Origin: Prunus persica
Lineage: Eukaryota > Streptophyta > Magnoliopsida > Rosales > Rosaceae
DNA: 64,000 nt
Direction: 5' to 3'
NCBI RefSeq assembly: GCF_000346465.2
Contig: NC_034010.1
Span: forward strand, 4,203,003 to 4,267,002
A program made the position numbers and the translations under genes. A model generated the notes under the pieces. It was not told where the DNA came from. It did not search any database and worked only from the letters and a program-made list of their open reading frames with translations. This document shows positions 12,547 through 24,425 of this stretch, in pieces. Position 1 is the stretch's first letter. Each line of letters begins with the position of its first letter.

Positions 12547-13729
12547 AGGAGTCCGGGAAAATGATTTGGTTATTGCTCCATACAATTGGGGGGCCATGGT
12601 TCTGTTTGGTGATGGTACAAGCATTATCATTGCTTGTTGAGGTTTGTAATGTCCTAATTTACTAATTGGAATATTTCCTTGGAGTCAACAATTTTGTAGC
12701 CATATGATATCTAATAGATGCGGTTTGTAGGTGTGTTTAGATATATGATGTGTCTGTCGTACATCCTTGCACGATTACGATTCCTTTTACTGTTTAAATT
12801 ATAAGGATGTTTGGTGATGCTACAAGCCTTAGGGCATGGAAAATATATTAACCAGGTCTGATTGCGGAGCTTCTATGGCTGACATTTGGTGTCATGCTTC
12901 CCTACAACATGCACAATTAGGGTTGCATTTGGAAGTGAATGAATACAAGGAGGCTTGTGATCTGGATGTTATACTTCGTTTATATCTGCACTAGAAACCC
13001 CCAAATTTTCTTTTTCCGTTTTAAAGTAAAAAGAATAAGATAAGAGTAAAAGTTGATGACGCAGTGGAAACAGAATCGCGTAGATGCTTGATATTATACT
13101 TCTTTTAGAAAGACAAAAGTCCGTATATAACTTACTAAAAGCATAGCTACAAACTCATGGTAAAGACTTCAATTATGCCTCACTTGACTTCTTAAAAGCT
13201 TATGCGATCTGGAAGGCACTTGGATTTAACAGATCAACCAACCACTTGATTTTTTTTTACTAATTTCTATCGAATTATGAGTGCCTTGCTGGATTTCTCA
13301 CATTTTATTTTATTTATCATAGTTTCTCGCTTTTTATTTATTTCATTCTTAGTCAAAAGACCGACTGGTATAGTGGTTTAGAGCAATTTGACATATCGGA
13401 GAGATCACACAAATTTACAGTGACTAGTTCTATACTTTTGTGCCTGTGTCAAAAATTAAAATGACAAGTACCAAAGTGAAACATGAACCGAACCACATGG
13501 ACCAAAAATGTGATTCGGCATATAATTTGTTTGTACTTCCCAAAAATGGGAAAGATATTTGAGATGTACAAGAGCCAACCACCTGGAAAATGTTAACAAA
13601 AAAGTTTGCTAGTTTGCATATGAGAGAGTTTACATCTCCATTGACGGTCCTCCGCTTCTGATAAAGGGAAAGAGACACAGAAGTTTACATGTGAACCACC
13701 ACTACATTAGAAAGTTATTTAAAATGAAG
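12547..13729. other. 3' flank of thioredoxin gene; no further gene
   Basis: About 12547-13000 is probably 3' UTR and flank of the thioredoxin gene. The remainder is AT-rich with only chance ORFs. Near 13360 the text actggtatagtggttt resembles a tRNA A-box but no cloverleaf follows. Confidence 0.4.
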
Positions 13730-13894
13730 CTAATATTAGATAACGGGGTCTAGTCTAGTGCAAAATAGCATTGATTTGTAAATTAGTAGTCTCAGTTTCT
13801 AACCCCCATAACACATTGATAGTATATGGGTGAGAAAACCACCATCCTGCAGTATCGCTTGCATCACCAAAAAAAAAAAAAAAAACTAATATTA
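13730..13894 (+). mobile_element. tRNA-derived SINE with poly(A) and 9-bp TSD
   Basis: The body (about 13739-13867) has a degenerate A-box-like start (ggtctagtctagtg) and a B-box-like segment (agtctcagtttctaaccccc, compare GGTTCGAATCC). It ends in a run of about 17 A (13869-13885). The 9-bp direct repeat ctaatatta flanks it exactly, at 13730-13738 and 13886-13894, and with one mismatch the repeat extends to 13 bases. A poly(A) tail plus target-site duplication indicates reverse-transcription-based insertion. Assignment to a tRNA-derived SINE rests on the degraded promoter boxes. Confidence 0.75.
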
Positions 13895-13903
13895 AATATG
13901 TAT

Positions 13904-14154
13904 GCTTATTTTCACAAATAGTCCCTGAAGTTCACGAAATTATCATATTTGATCATTTATGTTTTTTTTTGTGACATAATTGGTTAAGGTTACTCTTGGT
14001 ACATCAAGTTGGTCCTTGTCGTGAGGTTCTGTCAAAATTAAGGACCAACTTGATGTACCAAGAGTAACCTTAAAGACCAACTATGGCACAAAAAAAACCT
14101 AAAAAACCAATGTGACAATTTCGTGAACCTCAAGAACCATTTGTAAAAATAAGC
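13904..14154. repeat. Foldback (inverted repeat) MITE-like element
   Basis: Two arms of about 115 bases face each other across a 22-base loop (14018-14039). The inner arms, aaggttactcttggtacatc onwards to ggtcctt and its complement, are essentially perfect; the outer arms (ttcacgaaatt region) have scattered mismatches. The left arm starts near 13904 and the right ends near 14154. The transcript would fold into a long hairpin, so it could feed small-RNA production (inference). No clear target-site duplication was identified. Confidence 0.85.
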
Positions 14155-14851
14155 CAAATATATATTAAACCCACACAAAAAATATCAAATCCAAATTTTA
14201 CATTCTCATATTATAGCAAAAAATTACATTTACATCTTCCGAAAATATAAAGTGGGATGCAAAAGTAGTTTTACGTCTCCAAATTTACATTTTTTTAACA
14301 CCTAAAGATCACCTCCAAGTCTTCCATTCCCTTTTTATGGTACCAAAATTTCTTGGTTCGAAGCTTCTATACATCCTTTTCCATTTCTTTCTCACCTCAC
14401 TTCCCTTTCTCCTATATTTTCCCTTCAACCTTTCGTTTTCTTCCCGAGTATTCTTTGAACTTAGGCGAGAGGTCACAACACAACATTAATTGAACATGAT
14501 CACCTATATAGCAAAAGTAGAATAAGCCACAATTCTTCTTCGTATTCACACATCCCTTTCATTATCTTTCTTTCCTTTCAGTTCACCTTTTTTTCCATCC
14601 ACGGAAATAATCAGACTTCTACGCCAACCAAATGTGTTAAATGTTATTTTCGTGAAACTTCTTTCCTTTCTCACTAGGGACAAAATTTAAATGACTTGCC
14701 ACCACCCTACGCGTTTCTTCTTGGTTTACATTGGAGTTGTATGGGTTCCAACTAGGGTGCCGTAGGGGGTAGAAAAACTTGTATTAAATAGAGATAGTAC
14801 TGTTTTGCTATCCTCAATAATTATATACTGTCATAAAAAAAAGTTATCACA

Positions 14852-15031
14852 AATAGTGAGTTTGTAACTCAAATAGTTAACATACCGTAATTAAATAGAG
14901 AAACACTTACCGTAATTAATACCCCCGTTTTATGTAAGTGTTTCTCTATGGTGGGAACTATTGGCACTCCCTACGTATATTTCATTTGACTAAAACACGA
15001 TGAATAGTGAGTTTGTAACTCAAATAGTTAA
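14852..15031. repeat. Direct repeats flanking a short hairpin
   Basis: A 29-base sequence (aatagtgagtttgtaactca plus aatagttaa) occurs identically at 14852-14880 and 15003-15031. Between the copies, atagagaaacacttac (near 14896) and its reverse complement (near 14934) form a 16-bp stem. A small insertion with duplicated flank, or a local tandem duplication, could explain it. Confidence 0.75.
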
Positions 15032-15581
15032 AAACAGTTGCCCTTACACTTAAGGTACTATGCATGAACCTCCTCTCGCTCAATATTACTGGTGTCGAAT
15101 GCTTATGTATAGTTTTATAAATTGGCCCTTAGTGAAAAATCATAATAATAAATTGAATCGTATTTGAGACTCATGTAAGGTTCATTTATTTGAGATCGAG
15201 AAAGAAAATGTTGGGTTTTATAACATCGTCTTCCAACAACTAAGCACTTATGTTCATAAAAGCTTTTTTCAAAAGCGCTTTTATTAAAACCGCGAAAAAC
15301 ACCTTTATAACCTAGAAAAACTTTTAAATGTAAGTTTTATAACCTAATAAAAAAGTTTTTGATTGTCAGAAAACCATTCTGAAAGCAGTACCAATGTGTG
15401 TCTTCAATGACTAGAAAGATTAAATATCAACTCTCATTGATTGCATTCAAGAAACTACTAAAAATACTCAAAGCACAGCACTTACAAATGTATCCACTAC
15501 ATTAAATACAAGCCCAATTTGGCAAGAAGCACAGCTCATAGCTAGCGAGATGGATCTAATCTATTAGCCAAGCAATAATCT
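15032..15581. other. 3' flank of ARGOS-like gene
   Basis: AT-rich DNA. It probably includes the 3' UTR of the minus-strand ARGOS-like gene (about 15400-15581). Nothing else is recognisable. Confidence 0.4.
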
Positions 15582-15788
15582 TTAGACAGAATAATGAACG
15601 ACTCCGTTTCCGGCTGTCTCGGCGGGTGAGAATGCAAGAAACATGAGAGCGGCCATTATGCCAACGGGAAAGAACAAGAGCATCAACGGCGGAGGAGGCA
15701 GCGGAGGCAGCAACAACGGCAGAACCACCATGAACAACGCTAGACCCGCCAACACCAGAACAGAACCCAAGCTCATACACTGCACCAT
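15582..15788 (-). CDS. ARGOS/OSR-like small membrane protein
   Basis: A single-exon ORF of 68 residues, with an alternative ATG four codons in (15776). The core is two hydrophobic segments separated by a proline hinge: VLVLAGLALFMVVLPLLLPP, then LPPPPLMLLFFPVGIMAALM and FLAFSP. Two membrane helices around LPPLPPPP define the OSR domain shared by ARGOS, ARGOS-LIKE, OSR1 and OSR2. In that family the proteins sit in ER/Golgi membranes, promote organ growth and dampen ethylene signalling by acting near the receptors and RTE1. The N-terminal extension before the OSR domain is very short, so this may be an OSR-type member. A TATATATATA box lies at 15934-15943, about 146 bases upstream of the ATG, in keeping with a short 5' UTR. 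Two overlapping ORFs in other frames are shadows. Confidence 0.85.
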   Translation of the reverse strand: MVQCMSLGSVLVLAGLALFMVVLPLLLPPLPPPPLMLLFFPVGIMAALMFLAFSPAETAGNGVVHYSV

Positions 15789-15933
15789 GACCACCTACGA
15801 CCTCCGACGAACATTTCTCTCCCTCCCCAAACGACAATGCCAGGTCAGCAAACGACAACAGCGAGCACCAGCAAGAATGGCAACGAATTTATGAAAAGGC
15901 TTTGACAGTGGATTAACGGCTTGTATTGGTTGG

Positions 15934-15943
15934 TATATATATA
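15934..15943 (-). promoter_or_regulatory. TATA box of ARGOS-like gene
   Basis: A perfect TATATATATA run, reading the same on both strands, sits about 146 bases upstream of the ARGOS-like start codon. This is a suitable distance for a 5' UTR of about 110 bases. Confidence 0.6.
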
Positions 15944-16677
15944 GGGATGGCGGATGTGTTGGAGTTGTGATCTGGTGGGTGAGGGTGTATGGAGATGTGA
16001 TGTGGCCGGTGAGATCAGGACCGTTGGCTTGGAGATTTTAAAATGGTGTGTGGGGACCAGGGAGTGGATTTTTGTTCGGTTTTTATTGGGAGAAAATCCA
16101 GTTTGGGGTGATGGTCCGAATCGGCCAGAATCGGAGCGCCAGATCCCGAGATATTCGGCTGATACGTTTCAGCAACTTCTACTGTAAATTTGATTTAGTT
16201 CATTTTTAAATCTTGGGTTAGGTGCGGTCTTTATTTATTTTTTTCAAAAGTAAATTATTCTACATGTCCTCTTGGTATTACGAATATATTAAAATTATAA
16301 CTCGTAGAGAATTATTAATATTATCATAAATCCAACATGATACATCAACAATTACATATGTTATTTCCCAAAAAAAAAAAAAAAGGGTTATACATACTAC
16401 TTGCCTCCTTACCTGCAAATGACCGTTTAATATATATGCAAAAATAATTCATTAAAAACACACATGTCATACAGCTATTGGCAGGAATGTAGGAACTCTT
16501 ACTTACTTGGTAAAAAGTGAAGTATTTTTCATGTTATAATATAATTTTATGTTTATTTACCTAGAATGAGCATTTGAATTATTCTGATTCTTCAGTTTTC
16601 TTATATTGACTAATGCGCATGTATTTGAATTTTGCATAATATGCAAAAAAGAATCAAAATTTACATGGCATTTGCAT
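15944..16677. other. Intergenic, upstream of ARGOS-like gene
   Basis: Distal promoter region of the ARGOS-like gene. A moderately GC-rich block (15950-16190) gives way to AT-rich DNA. No other gene is supported. Confidence 0.4.
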
Positions 16678-16879
16678 TAAAACTATATAGTCCTGATCTT
16701 TTGGACCACAGGGGTCTAAGAAATTTGTGGTCACTCACTGTTGGATGTAAATTCAACGGTTCACTCACTCTTGCACTAATTTTAATAAACTTTTTTATAC
16801 CATTAGATTAATATCCAACGGTGGGTGACCACAATCTCTTGGACTCCTGTGGTCCAAGAGATCGGGACTGTAAAACTAT
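16678..16879. mobile_element. Mutator-type MITE with 9-bp TSD
   Basis: The element at 16687-16870 (184 bp) has inverted arms of about 55 bases: tagtcctgatcttttggacc at the left and, reverse-complemented, cagtcccgatctcttggacc at the right. It is flanked by the identical 9-mer taaaactat at 16678-16686 and 16871-16879. A 9-bp target duplication with long terminal inverted repeats is the signature of Mutator-like elements. There is no coding capacity, so it is non-autonomous. Confidence 0.85.
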
Positions 16880-18785
16880 TAGTCCTGAAAAATTAAAAAT
16901 TATTTTGAATAAGGAGAGTAATTAATCTCATAATTATTCATTCTCATTTATATTCCTAATTTCCCCAAATTCATGACAGTTTTAAGTAACAAAATTGTAA
17001 CTCATCAAGTACCAAATTGTGCAAGACTGCAAAGTGTCCCCCTCATGACATTTTTGAAAATGAATTTCAAGCCGACTGCACACTAGTTGGTCTAAATTAT
17101 GGGCTTATGGTAGGTCACATGTGACTAAATAAAGTAATGTCAGTCAGTTAGGGGGCACCTTAATGCACATGTCAAAAGTTTACACTCTTTTGAAACTTCA
17201 TTCATGTTTTACCATGTCTTTGGATTGGATGGTAACTAATTTAACCATTGGTTTTGACCATGCCCAATGGGGTCTAATCATATTAATTACAATATTACAT
17301 AGTCGTTAGTCCAATATCTTACAATAATTTCTCGTCAATTACACTTTTCACTCAAGTAGTTCGAGGCCTATTAAAGTTGTTTTTATAAAACTCTTAAAAT
17401 TTCAAATAAAAGACGTGCAAAATCTAATTTATAATTTATAAGTTAACATCTTTTAATAATAGAATTTTACATTTGATGAATGTTAAGATTTTAAAAAAAC
17501 GAAACCGGCTATTAATAACGATACTAAGGCAATTGAGTTGTATAGAAAATGTTTTGATATGATCAGTAGTAATATTATTTATTATATATTATATATTTTA
17601 TTTAGTCAAATTTTTGATTCATCGTTTGATTTGATGAGCGTAAACATTTCCAACCCAGTTACCCATGCACGAGAAGATATGATGATAAACCTTGAACAGA
17701 ATGACGATAAAGAAAAAAAAGATTCAAAGATGCTTCCCGAAATCCAAGAATGCTGTTGTTGCAACGCATATCATTATAGAGTCAAACAATGGCCGTGTGG
17801 GACTCTGAAATTCGCATTTGCCCATTTTGGCACACACACAGTTATGTCTCAGTTCAATGCATGAACATCAACCAAACGTCAACAACACTTTTTTCTTCCC
17901 AAAAATTATTTGATTAGTTGCATGAGTAGTTTATGTCATAAAAAAGATTTTTAAGTAAGTAATTTATGTTAAGGATTGGTTATATATTTTTAATATCGAT
18001 CGTTGAATTGTATGTATATTGCATATTAAATTTATCTATACAAACACATATAATGAATGCAATTCAACGACCTATATAAGAAATATATAACTAATTGTTA
18101 ACTTAAATACTTATTGAAAAATTCCCCGTAACAAAGGCAAACCCAATATTGACTGTCAAGTTCGTGTTACAAAATCACTAATATTTTTGCATGCATACCA
18201 TATTAATATATAAATAAATAATGTCACTGATTATTTTAATTTCATTTTACAGCTTGAATGAACATATTGGGATGATGGTCCACGAAGTACCCAAGAAACC
18301 GTATAATAAAAAATATTTATATATCTTGTTATTATAAAGAACTTTAACAAATAAATCAAATAAATTTCTACTTTTACGTTTGTTATTATATAAAAAAGAA
18401 TAAAAAAAATTTCACTGTTTTCATTTTCTGAAGAAAAATGAGTAGTAGCTCTACAAGAGTAACTTCATTTTCAGTTCACACTTTCACTTCCTTTCCTCCT
18501 ATCAATGAATCCACTTTCATCTCATATGTAATCCTGCTCTGTGTACGTAAGACATATGTTCCTTATAAAAAGAAAAAAAAAAAGAAAAAAAAAAGGAATA
18601 TGGGTGCCGGTTGATCAACAAGTGCCAATGATGCCAGATTAGTATAATTTTGTTCAAACCAATCAAAACCGGCACCAGTCAAATGTACACCTACTATGAG
18701 TTTCATTATTTCTAATAAGTAAGATATGGATTGACGTATAATTTGATTGAAATGAAGAAAGAAGATGAGTGTGTTGTTAGATTTC
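16880..18785. other. AT-rich intergenic DNA, no gene recognised
   Basis: Very AT-rich DNA. An ATG-less ORF across 17538-17864 translates to a sequence with no recognisable motif, apart from a short CCCC run, and is probably chance. No repeat structure was identified. Confidence 0.4.
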
Positions 18786-19189
18786 TATATAAGTGTCTAT
18801 GATATTTCACACAACCTGAAATACATAGAAGACATATCTGACGTCATTTTCTTTGAGTATTCGATCTCTGAACTCATTCAATTGCAGCAGCATTAACACA
18901 AACAAAAGACATGAACGTCTTAAGACTTCTGCTCTCTCTCAGAAACTGTTTCAGCTCTCTTCTTATGATGAAATTAGGTTTAGAGAACATGTCTAATGAG
19001 AGCAGGATCTTAAGCTTATATATGGCTAGGTCAAGTAGCCTCTATTCATCACCAAGAGTCGACTCGACTAACAATCTAAATGGAAATGTAACATGTGCGG
19101 CATTATTGATATCACGAAGGAATGTCCATTGCAGAAAAGTGCCCATACACAGATATACAATGCATGTACGTGATGTTCTCTTAGCCTGA
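18786..19189 (+). other. Possible small transcription unit, unrecognised ORF
   Basis: A TATA-like tatataag (near 18787) precedes an ATG ORF at 18911-19189 (92 codons, beginning MNVLRLLLSLRNCF). The translation has a hydrophobic start and is then Ser/Arg-rich, with no domain I recognise. It could be a short gene, a non-coding transcript or chance. The TATA spacing of about 124 bases is the only positive sign. Confidence 0.2.
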
Positions 19190-20287
19190 GCTAGTTGATA
19201 TAAAATTATGAATATTCATGGCTTTGAGTCCAAAATACAGGAGCGTCGGAAGAAAGAGGATTTGATATGATGACGATGATATTGATGGGGATGGATGATA
19301 TGCTGTTGCTGTGCAAATGTGCATGAGAAATGAAATGAAAGAACATGTGCAAGTTGGTGCATTCCCACTTTCACTTTTGGTCATGTGCAATGTATCTGAC
19401 TGAGCTAACCCTATGACACGCACGCGCCTACCATTCCTTTTCCAACACGCAATAATCTACAAATCCAATTAATACTCTACCACTCCACCTATTCTTTGCC
19501 TTTGCCCAATCTCACCTGTTTTCTTGCAATTTTGCACTTGAAAAAGAAATGTTTTGAATCACCTAGCCTTCTTGATTAAAATGCTAGTTGCAATCCGTCT
19601 TTATACTGGTAAATTAGCAGGTGTGAGGTTTTATACAGAAATAACATTGATGCTATTAATAGTAGAATCACTCATTATATGTTATATTTATATTTTGTTA
19701 AGTTTCCGATATGGAATTTTACGCTAACAATATTCATATTACAAACATCAAACTACTATTGAAAAAAGGTCACTGGCAAAATAATACACAAGTTCTTGAA
19801 CTAAGTGGCACATTGTAACATCATTTTAATTGAGCTGGAAAATCAACACAATTTTTTCTAAGAAGTTCAAATTGCAAACAATCTCTAAAATTTAAAGTGG
19901 CATTAGTCTAAGAGATTTTCCTTTTACCTTCATTCAAATTCTTTTTGTAATAGGTGATGCTTATGTGGTTCTTTTATCTTGATTCTGATGGTTGTAAAGT
20001 TGGAAGAACAAGGAGATTGTGGTAAAAGGCTGCAAACCCAATCAAGATCGAGATCAAGATCTCGGGTTTGGTTTTCTTTTCGATTTCGTTCTCACACTTC
20101 CGTCTCCCTTGCAAATCCTGGACAACGTAACATGCATTTTCTGTTTGTGTTGGACTTTGGGCTCTCTTTGACTGGAACAGCACAGGCCTACTATCTGAAC
20201 ATAGCATAGTGTTAGAACACTTCCATCTATATTTGATCACAAGAATTAAAGGCAAGTAAGGGGTGATTATTATTTACGTGTATAGTA
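19190..20287. other. Intergenic, no gene recognised
   Basis: Low-complexity and AT-rich DNA with a short internal repeat (aagatcgagatcaagatct near 20044). Overlapping short ORFs on both strands are not convincing. Confidence 0.35.
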
Positions 20288-20657
20288 TCCGTCATAGCAA
20301 TTTTTTAAAATTTTTTTACCCATTGACACGATAATTCAATAGCAATTACTATGCACATGAGATTAATTTCATTTATATGTATGAGATTAATTACAAAAAA
20401 TTTGCTAGGTATCTATAATTTTTTATATTAAATTTTGTGGTAATTTTTCAGAATTTTTGTCAATTTTTTTCCAATTTTTTTCTTCATTGACGTCAGTGTC
20501 TTTAGGCACCAGCTTGGGCTGGTCTTGCCTTTGGGCCTGCCCAGTCTTGGTAGAGCTCATGTCCTGCCCGTGCTAGAATTCATTGGTTGAGGGGTTTATT
20601 CAGCCCAGGGGGCCTTTTGCCATGGCAAAACCCCATGGGTGGACATGCTCTTAAGAA
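20288..20657. mobile_element. Truncated Tourist/Harbinger-like MITE end (tentative)
   Basis: The right end reads catgggtggacatgctctta, whose reverse complement (taagagcatgtccacccatg) looks like terminal repeats of Tourist/Harbinger MITEs. It is preceded by GC-rich text (tgggctggtcttgcctttgg) and a gacgtcag motif, then an AT-rich tail. No opposite terminus was found, so the element is truncated or misassigned. Confidence 0.35.
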
Positions 20658-20663
20658 CCCATG

Positions 20664-20996
20664 GATAGAACTTGCCCTCAAAAATCGGCTTGTAAGGAAA
20701 GGGTGCCCATGAGCTCTTAAACCAATCTATGATATGCTATATATCCAATGTGGGATCTTGAGTCATAACATTCAACCAGTCTTCCGTATCCAACGTCCTC
20801 GTTGGCCCATTCTATAGACCCTTCACTCAACTACCAGTATTCAATGACTTGATTTATTCTTAATCTAACCAAATGTTAAGAAACCTAGGGTAGAAATTTA
20901 TCCTAAAAACTGGTTTGTAAGAGAAGAGTGCCCATGAACATTTAAACCACTCTATGATATGATATTTTTCCAATATGAGATCTTAAGTCATAACAC
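20664..20996 (+). repeat. Diverged direct repeat, about 100 bp, two copies
   Basis: Two related blocks lie about 224 bases apart (about 20672-20771 and 20896-20995). Both contain gtgcccatga, ttaaacca.tctatgata, then ccaat.tg.gatctt.agtc and ataaca. They diverge at many positions and look like old dispersed-repeat copies. Confidence 0.65.
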
Positions 20997-22129
20997 ATAC
21001 TTTAAAAAAATTAGGAGAATAATTAGTATTAAGATCAGGATAAAACTTTTTTTATTTATTAATATCCTAGCAACAACATGAGCAAGATAGAAGAAAACGT
21101 AATACACTACTCGTCTCTACAAATTATCAACAATGAAATCCAAATTCTGAGGAGCGTTAAATTAATTATTCATGATATCTGACATATGCTATAACAAGTC
21201 TCTTTGGGGGCGTGTGGTACATAGGATTGGACTGGACAAGACTAAATTCAAGTATTTGCTTTGGCTTGAACTTAGTCTTCTTCTCCTATGTTTGGTGTGT
21301 GTCTGGACCTATATTTGGTGCAATTATAAATTGGACTAAATATTAATTTCAAGATTATTTAATAACTTTTTATTTATCTTATAAGAACTTAAAACAATTA
21401 TTTTAGTAAATCAATTAGCATCCAATATATCAAGTGGAAGCAATAATTTTAAGAGAGCTTCACTATTAGGCCTAATATAAGGGGCTCGAATTATAACAAA
21501 ACCCTATATGAAATGGAGTAAATATACCCAAAGTCCATTTACAACATAACAAAGAGACTTCGAAGTTACGAGACACATAAAGAGATACACCATAGCGACT
21601 ACAACCATCCCAGTGCTGCATCAGGCAGGGGAGAAGGAGGTCATTGCCCCTCCTCCCCTCTCCCCCTTATTCCCTCTTCCTTTCTCACTCCTTCACTCCT
21701 TTCTCTTTCCAATTTTTTTCTTGGTAACTTGTTTGGGTTGTTGCTTTCGCACATTTGAGGCTAAATGCCTCCTTCAATTTTCATTAGCCGAGATCTACAC
21801 AATCTTATCTCTCTATGTGTAGCCCCTACAAAATCTCTCTCCCTCTATGATCTGCTCTCACCTTTTGGATACATCATACAATCTTAAATGCGAGTTTTCG
21901 AGTACCACTGGGAAGATGTATAGAGCTCTTGCTCAAGTGCTTGCACCACCTCCTTTCTTCCTCAGGTTGCTTATTCGTTTGGCTATGAGTTTTGTTTTCC
22001 CATGGCTGTTTTTTGATTGCTTGCTACGTTTGTATGGGTGCTTAGGTGGTTTTGACTCTTCTAGAGGTGATGAATTTGGATTGTTGGCTTTTGTGTATTG
22101 TTGTGAATTTTAGACAACCTGAAAAATGG
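20997..22129. other. Intergenic with pyrimidine-rich block
   Basis: No gene recognised. A motif pair around 21213 (gtggtacataggattggact) and 21289 (ctcctatgtttggtgtgtg) suggests a small decayed DNA element. An ORF at 21847-22113 (88 codons, Phe/Leu-rich) has no recognisable domain and follows a CT-rich leader; it was not called. Confidence 0.35.
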
Positions 22130-23650
22130 AGATTATAAAGATTAGTCTAAACACAAATTATACTCACAAGTGCACAAGGTCAATCGTAATTTAGTATGGC
22201 AAATACAAGGTCATTCCCACGAGGATTGAGTTCAACTTCCAATTAGTCTAACCTAATTTACTTCACAAATACTTTAACTACTCTAATTATATAAACAAGA
22301 AATTAAACACGTAGCATACTCATGTAAACACAAAAGGGTTTTTTTTTGAAAGAATGATTTAATTAACAACGAAATTAAAAGACAAAACAAGTAGAAAGTC
22401 ATGAAACACAAGGATGAGAAATTCAAATTGATAGAAGCACTAGGACAATGGATTTACCATTAGTAATCCGATCTATCCTCTTATTCACCTACCTATTAAC
22501 TAACCATTTGATGTCATCGCTTAGTTTTCCTTTTTCATGAAGCATCTATGGTATTTAGGCTAACTTGTATATTCCTACATTCAATTCGACTATGGTATTT
22601 AGGTCAAATATCAACACATAGAAACTCATTAAGATCAGTGAAAACCACCAACAAACATGTGAACCCTAAGAGTATGGTATTTACCCTAAACGAATTACAA
22701 ATCCTAATCACAAAAAGCAAGCCTCAAATTAAGTATGGTATTTACTCTAATTTGCATCCGATTAACTCAATTAAAAGTCTAGATGGTGATCAAGCATCAA
22801 GATAATTAACCAAGTTATTAAGCACAGTGATTAAGAATCCAACATCAAACGACAATCAATAGATAGGTAAAATAAGAAAACTAGATTATCATACTAAGGC
22901 TACATCATGCCCTAGCAACAGAAAATTAGTTACACACAATCATAGAATTCGGCATAAGCAAAAACATAAGGAAGAAAAAAATAAAACGTAGCCAATTGCG
23001 TTACTCTTCCGGTGTCTCCAATTTCTCCTAGTCTTTGCGTGCGTCCAAAGGAGTTGTTTCTCATGCTTAAGTAAAATACTACACGTCTATTCCTACCATA
23101 GCTGGACTTTTACAACAACCCAAAAATAAAGAAAAACCTAATTAAAACATAAATCCAAAATGGGTAAGTAATTAACTCATCTTCCTACTTGAATTGGGAT
23201 AACACGTTAGTTACTTTGCATGCACGTTTGGGATTGTTTCTCCCCCAAGAAATTTCGCAAAAAATATGTAAATTGTAGATCTTTGTCTTATCTTTCTATC
23301 CATATATCGTACGCCTTGAGAAAAAATTAGGAAAGTCTTCAAATAATCATTATTCCACAACAGCACAGTTTTGACGGGATTGCACCTTATGTTGACTTAA
23401 TTTCAAAGATTGCTCTCATTGGCTGCTCTGAAAATTCTAGAAAAATTCCACAATCATCTTCAAGATCGTAACTTTCATTTCCAACTGGTCTTGTACTAAA
23501 ACTCTACCAAAAATTCATATTTTCGTTGAAAACCAATTACTTGCTCGGGAAAGCTGAAAATTGAGAAAATAAAGTAATAAGTCTTTTTTTAAATCAAATT
23601 CTCCTACAAAAACAAAGTATAAAGAGTACATAAATCTGTAAATTTGTGGA
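22130..23650. repeat. Repeat-derived region, possibly retroelement end
   Basis: The phrase ggtcattcccacgaggattg is, from general experience, common in non-coding ends of plant LTR retroelements. Further on the short string tatggtattta recurs four times (near 22547, 22591, 22674, 22734) within AT-rich non-coding text. No LTR pair, primer-binding site or coding domain was found. Classification as LTR-retroelement debris is inference. Confidence 0.35.
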
Positions 23651-23893
23651 CTTATCATGTATATTTATGTATGTTTTTGAGTGATGGTAGTTCCTGCACT
23701 CAACCTTGCCCAAGATGGTGATGTCCCTCTCTTTATGCTGGCGGCAACATTGGCGCCAACGAGTGGGCTTTATGTCTGGAATGGGCTTTACGCCTGGCTT
23801 GGGCTTTATGACTTGTTTGGCCTTTGGTTAGTTGTTGGTTGGGTCTATGACCTTTTTGTTTTTGATGAGCTCACCATTTGTGATTGGGTCATG

Positions 23894-24026
23894 CTAGGGA
23901 AATCATCTTTAGATACCAACTTATGTACAATCTCTCTAATAGAGAGGTAGAGCCCACCAATACATTAGGTTTCACCTCTATTAGAGAGATGATACACAAG
24001 TTGGTATCTAAAATTAGTCTCCCTAG
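23894..24026. repeat. 133-bp foldback MITE
   Basis: The left arm ctaggga...tttagataccaac and the right arm gttggtatctaaa...tccctag are reverse complements with few mismatches, with a short spacer near 23950-23972. The arms include ctctctaatagagaggt and its near complement. The termini begin and end with a ctag/TA-like flank, which could fit a Stowaway-type (TA duplication) element. It has no coding capacity. Confidence 0.75.
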
Positions 24027-24391
24027 TTGGTATCTAATTAGACTGACTTGCAACCATCCATAATTGGAAGGAGTGTTGCCAGATTTTGTGTTGGCATGTG
24101 TGCCAAACAGTTTTTTTATACCTTAAATTATATATTATATTCATATATTTATTATAATAATATTATGTTTATTATTTTGGAATACCACCAACTTGGTTTG
24201 GTTAAACCGATGATTCTCACCATCAAGGACCGAAACCAAATTATAGACAATGGTTTGGTTCGGTTTCAAATCGGAGACAAAGAATAAAAAATAAAAACCA
24301 AACCAAACCAGATCAACGATTTTGTTTGGGCTGTTCGACCGAGTTTTCGATTCATATGCCCACCCCTAAAAGCATCATATTTTTTTTTGGC

Positions 24392-24393
<2 letters not shown>

Positions 24394-24425
<32 letters not shown>

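Noticed and set aside
13360..13400. tRNA gene suggested by actggtatagtggttt
   Set aside because: No T-arm or acceptor stem can be drawn; at most a SINE-like fragment.
15556..15858. Minus-strand ORF of 100 codons overlapping the ARGOS-like gene
   Set aside because: Shadow frame; the OSR-domain frame is the recognisable one.
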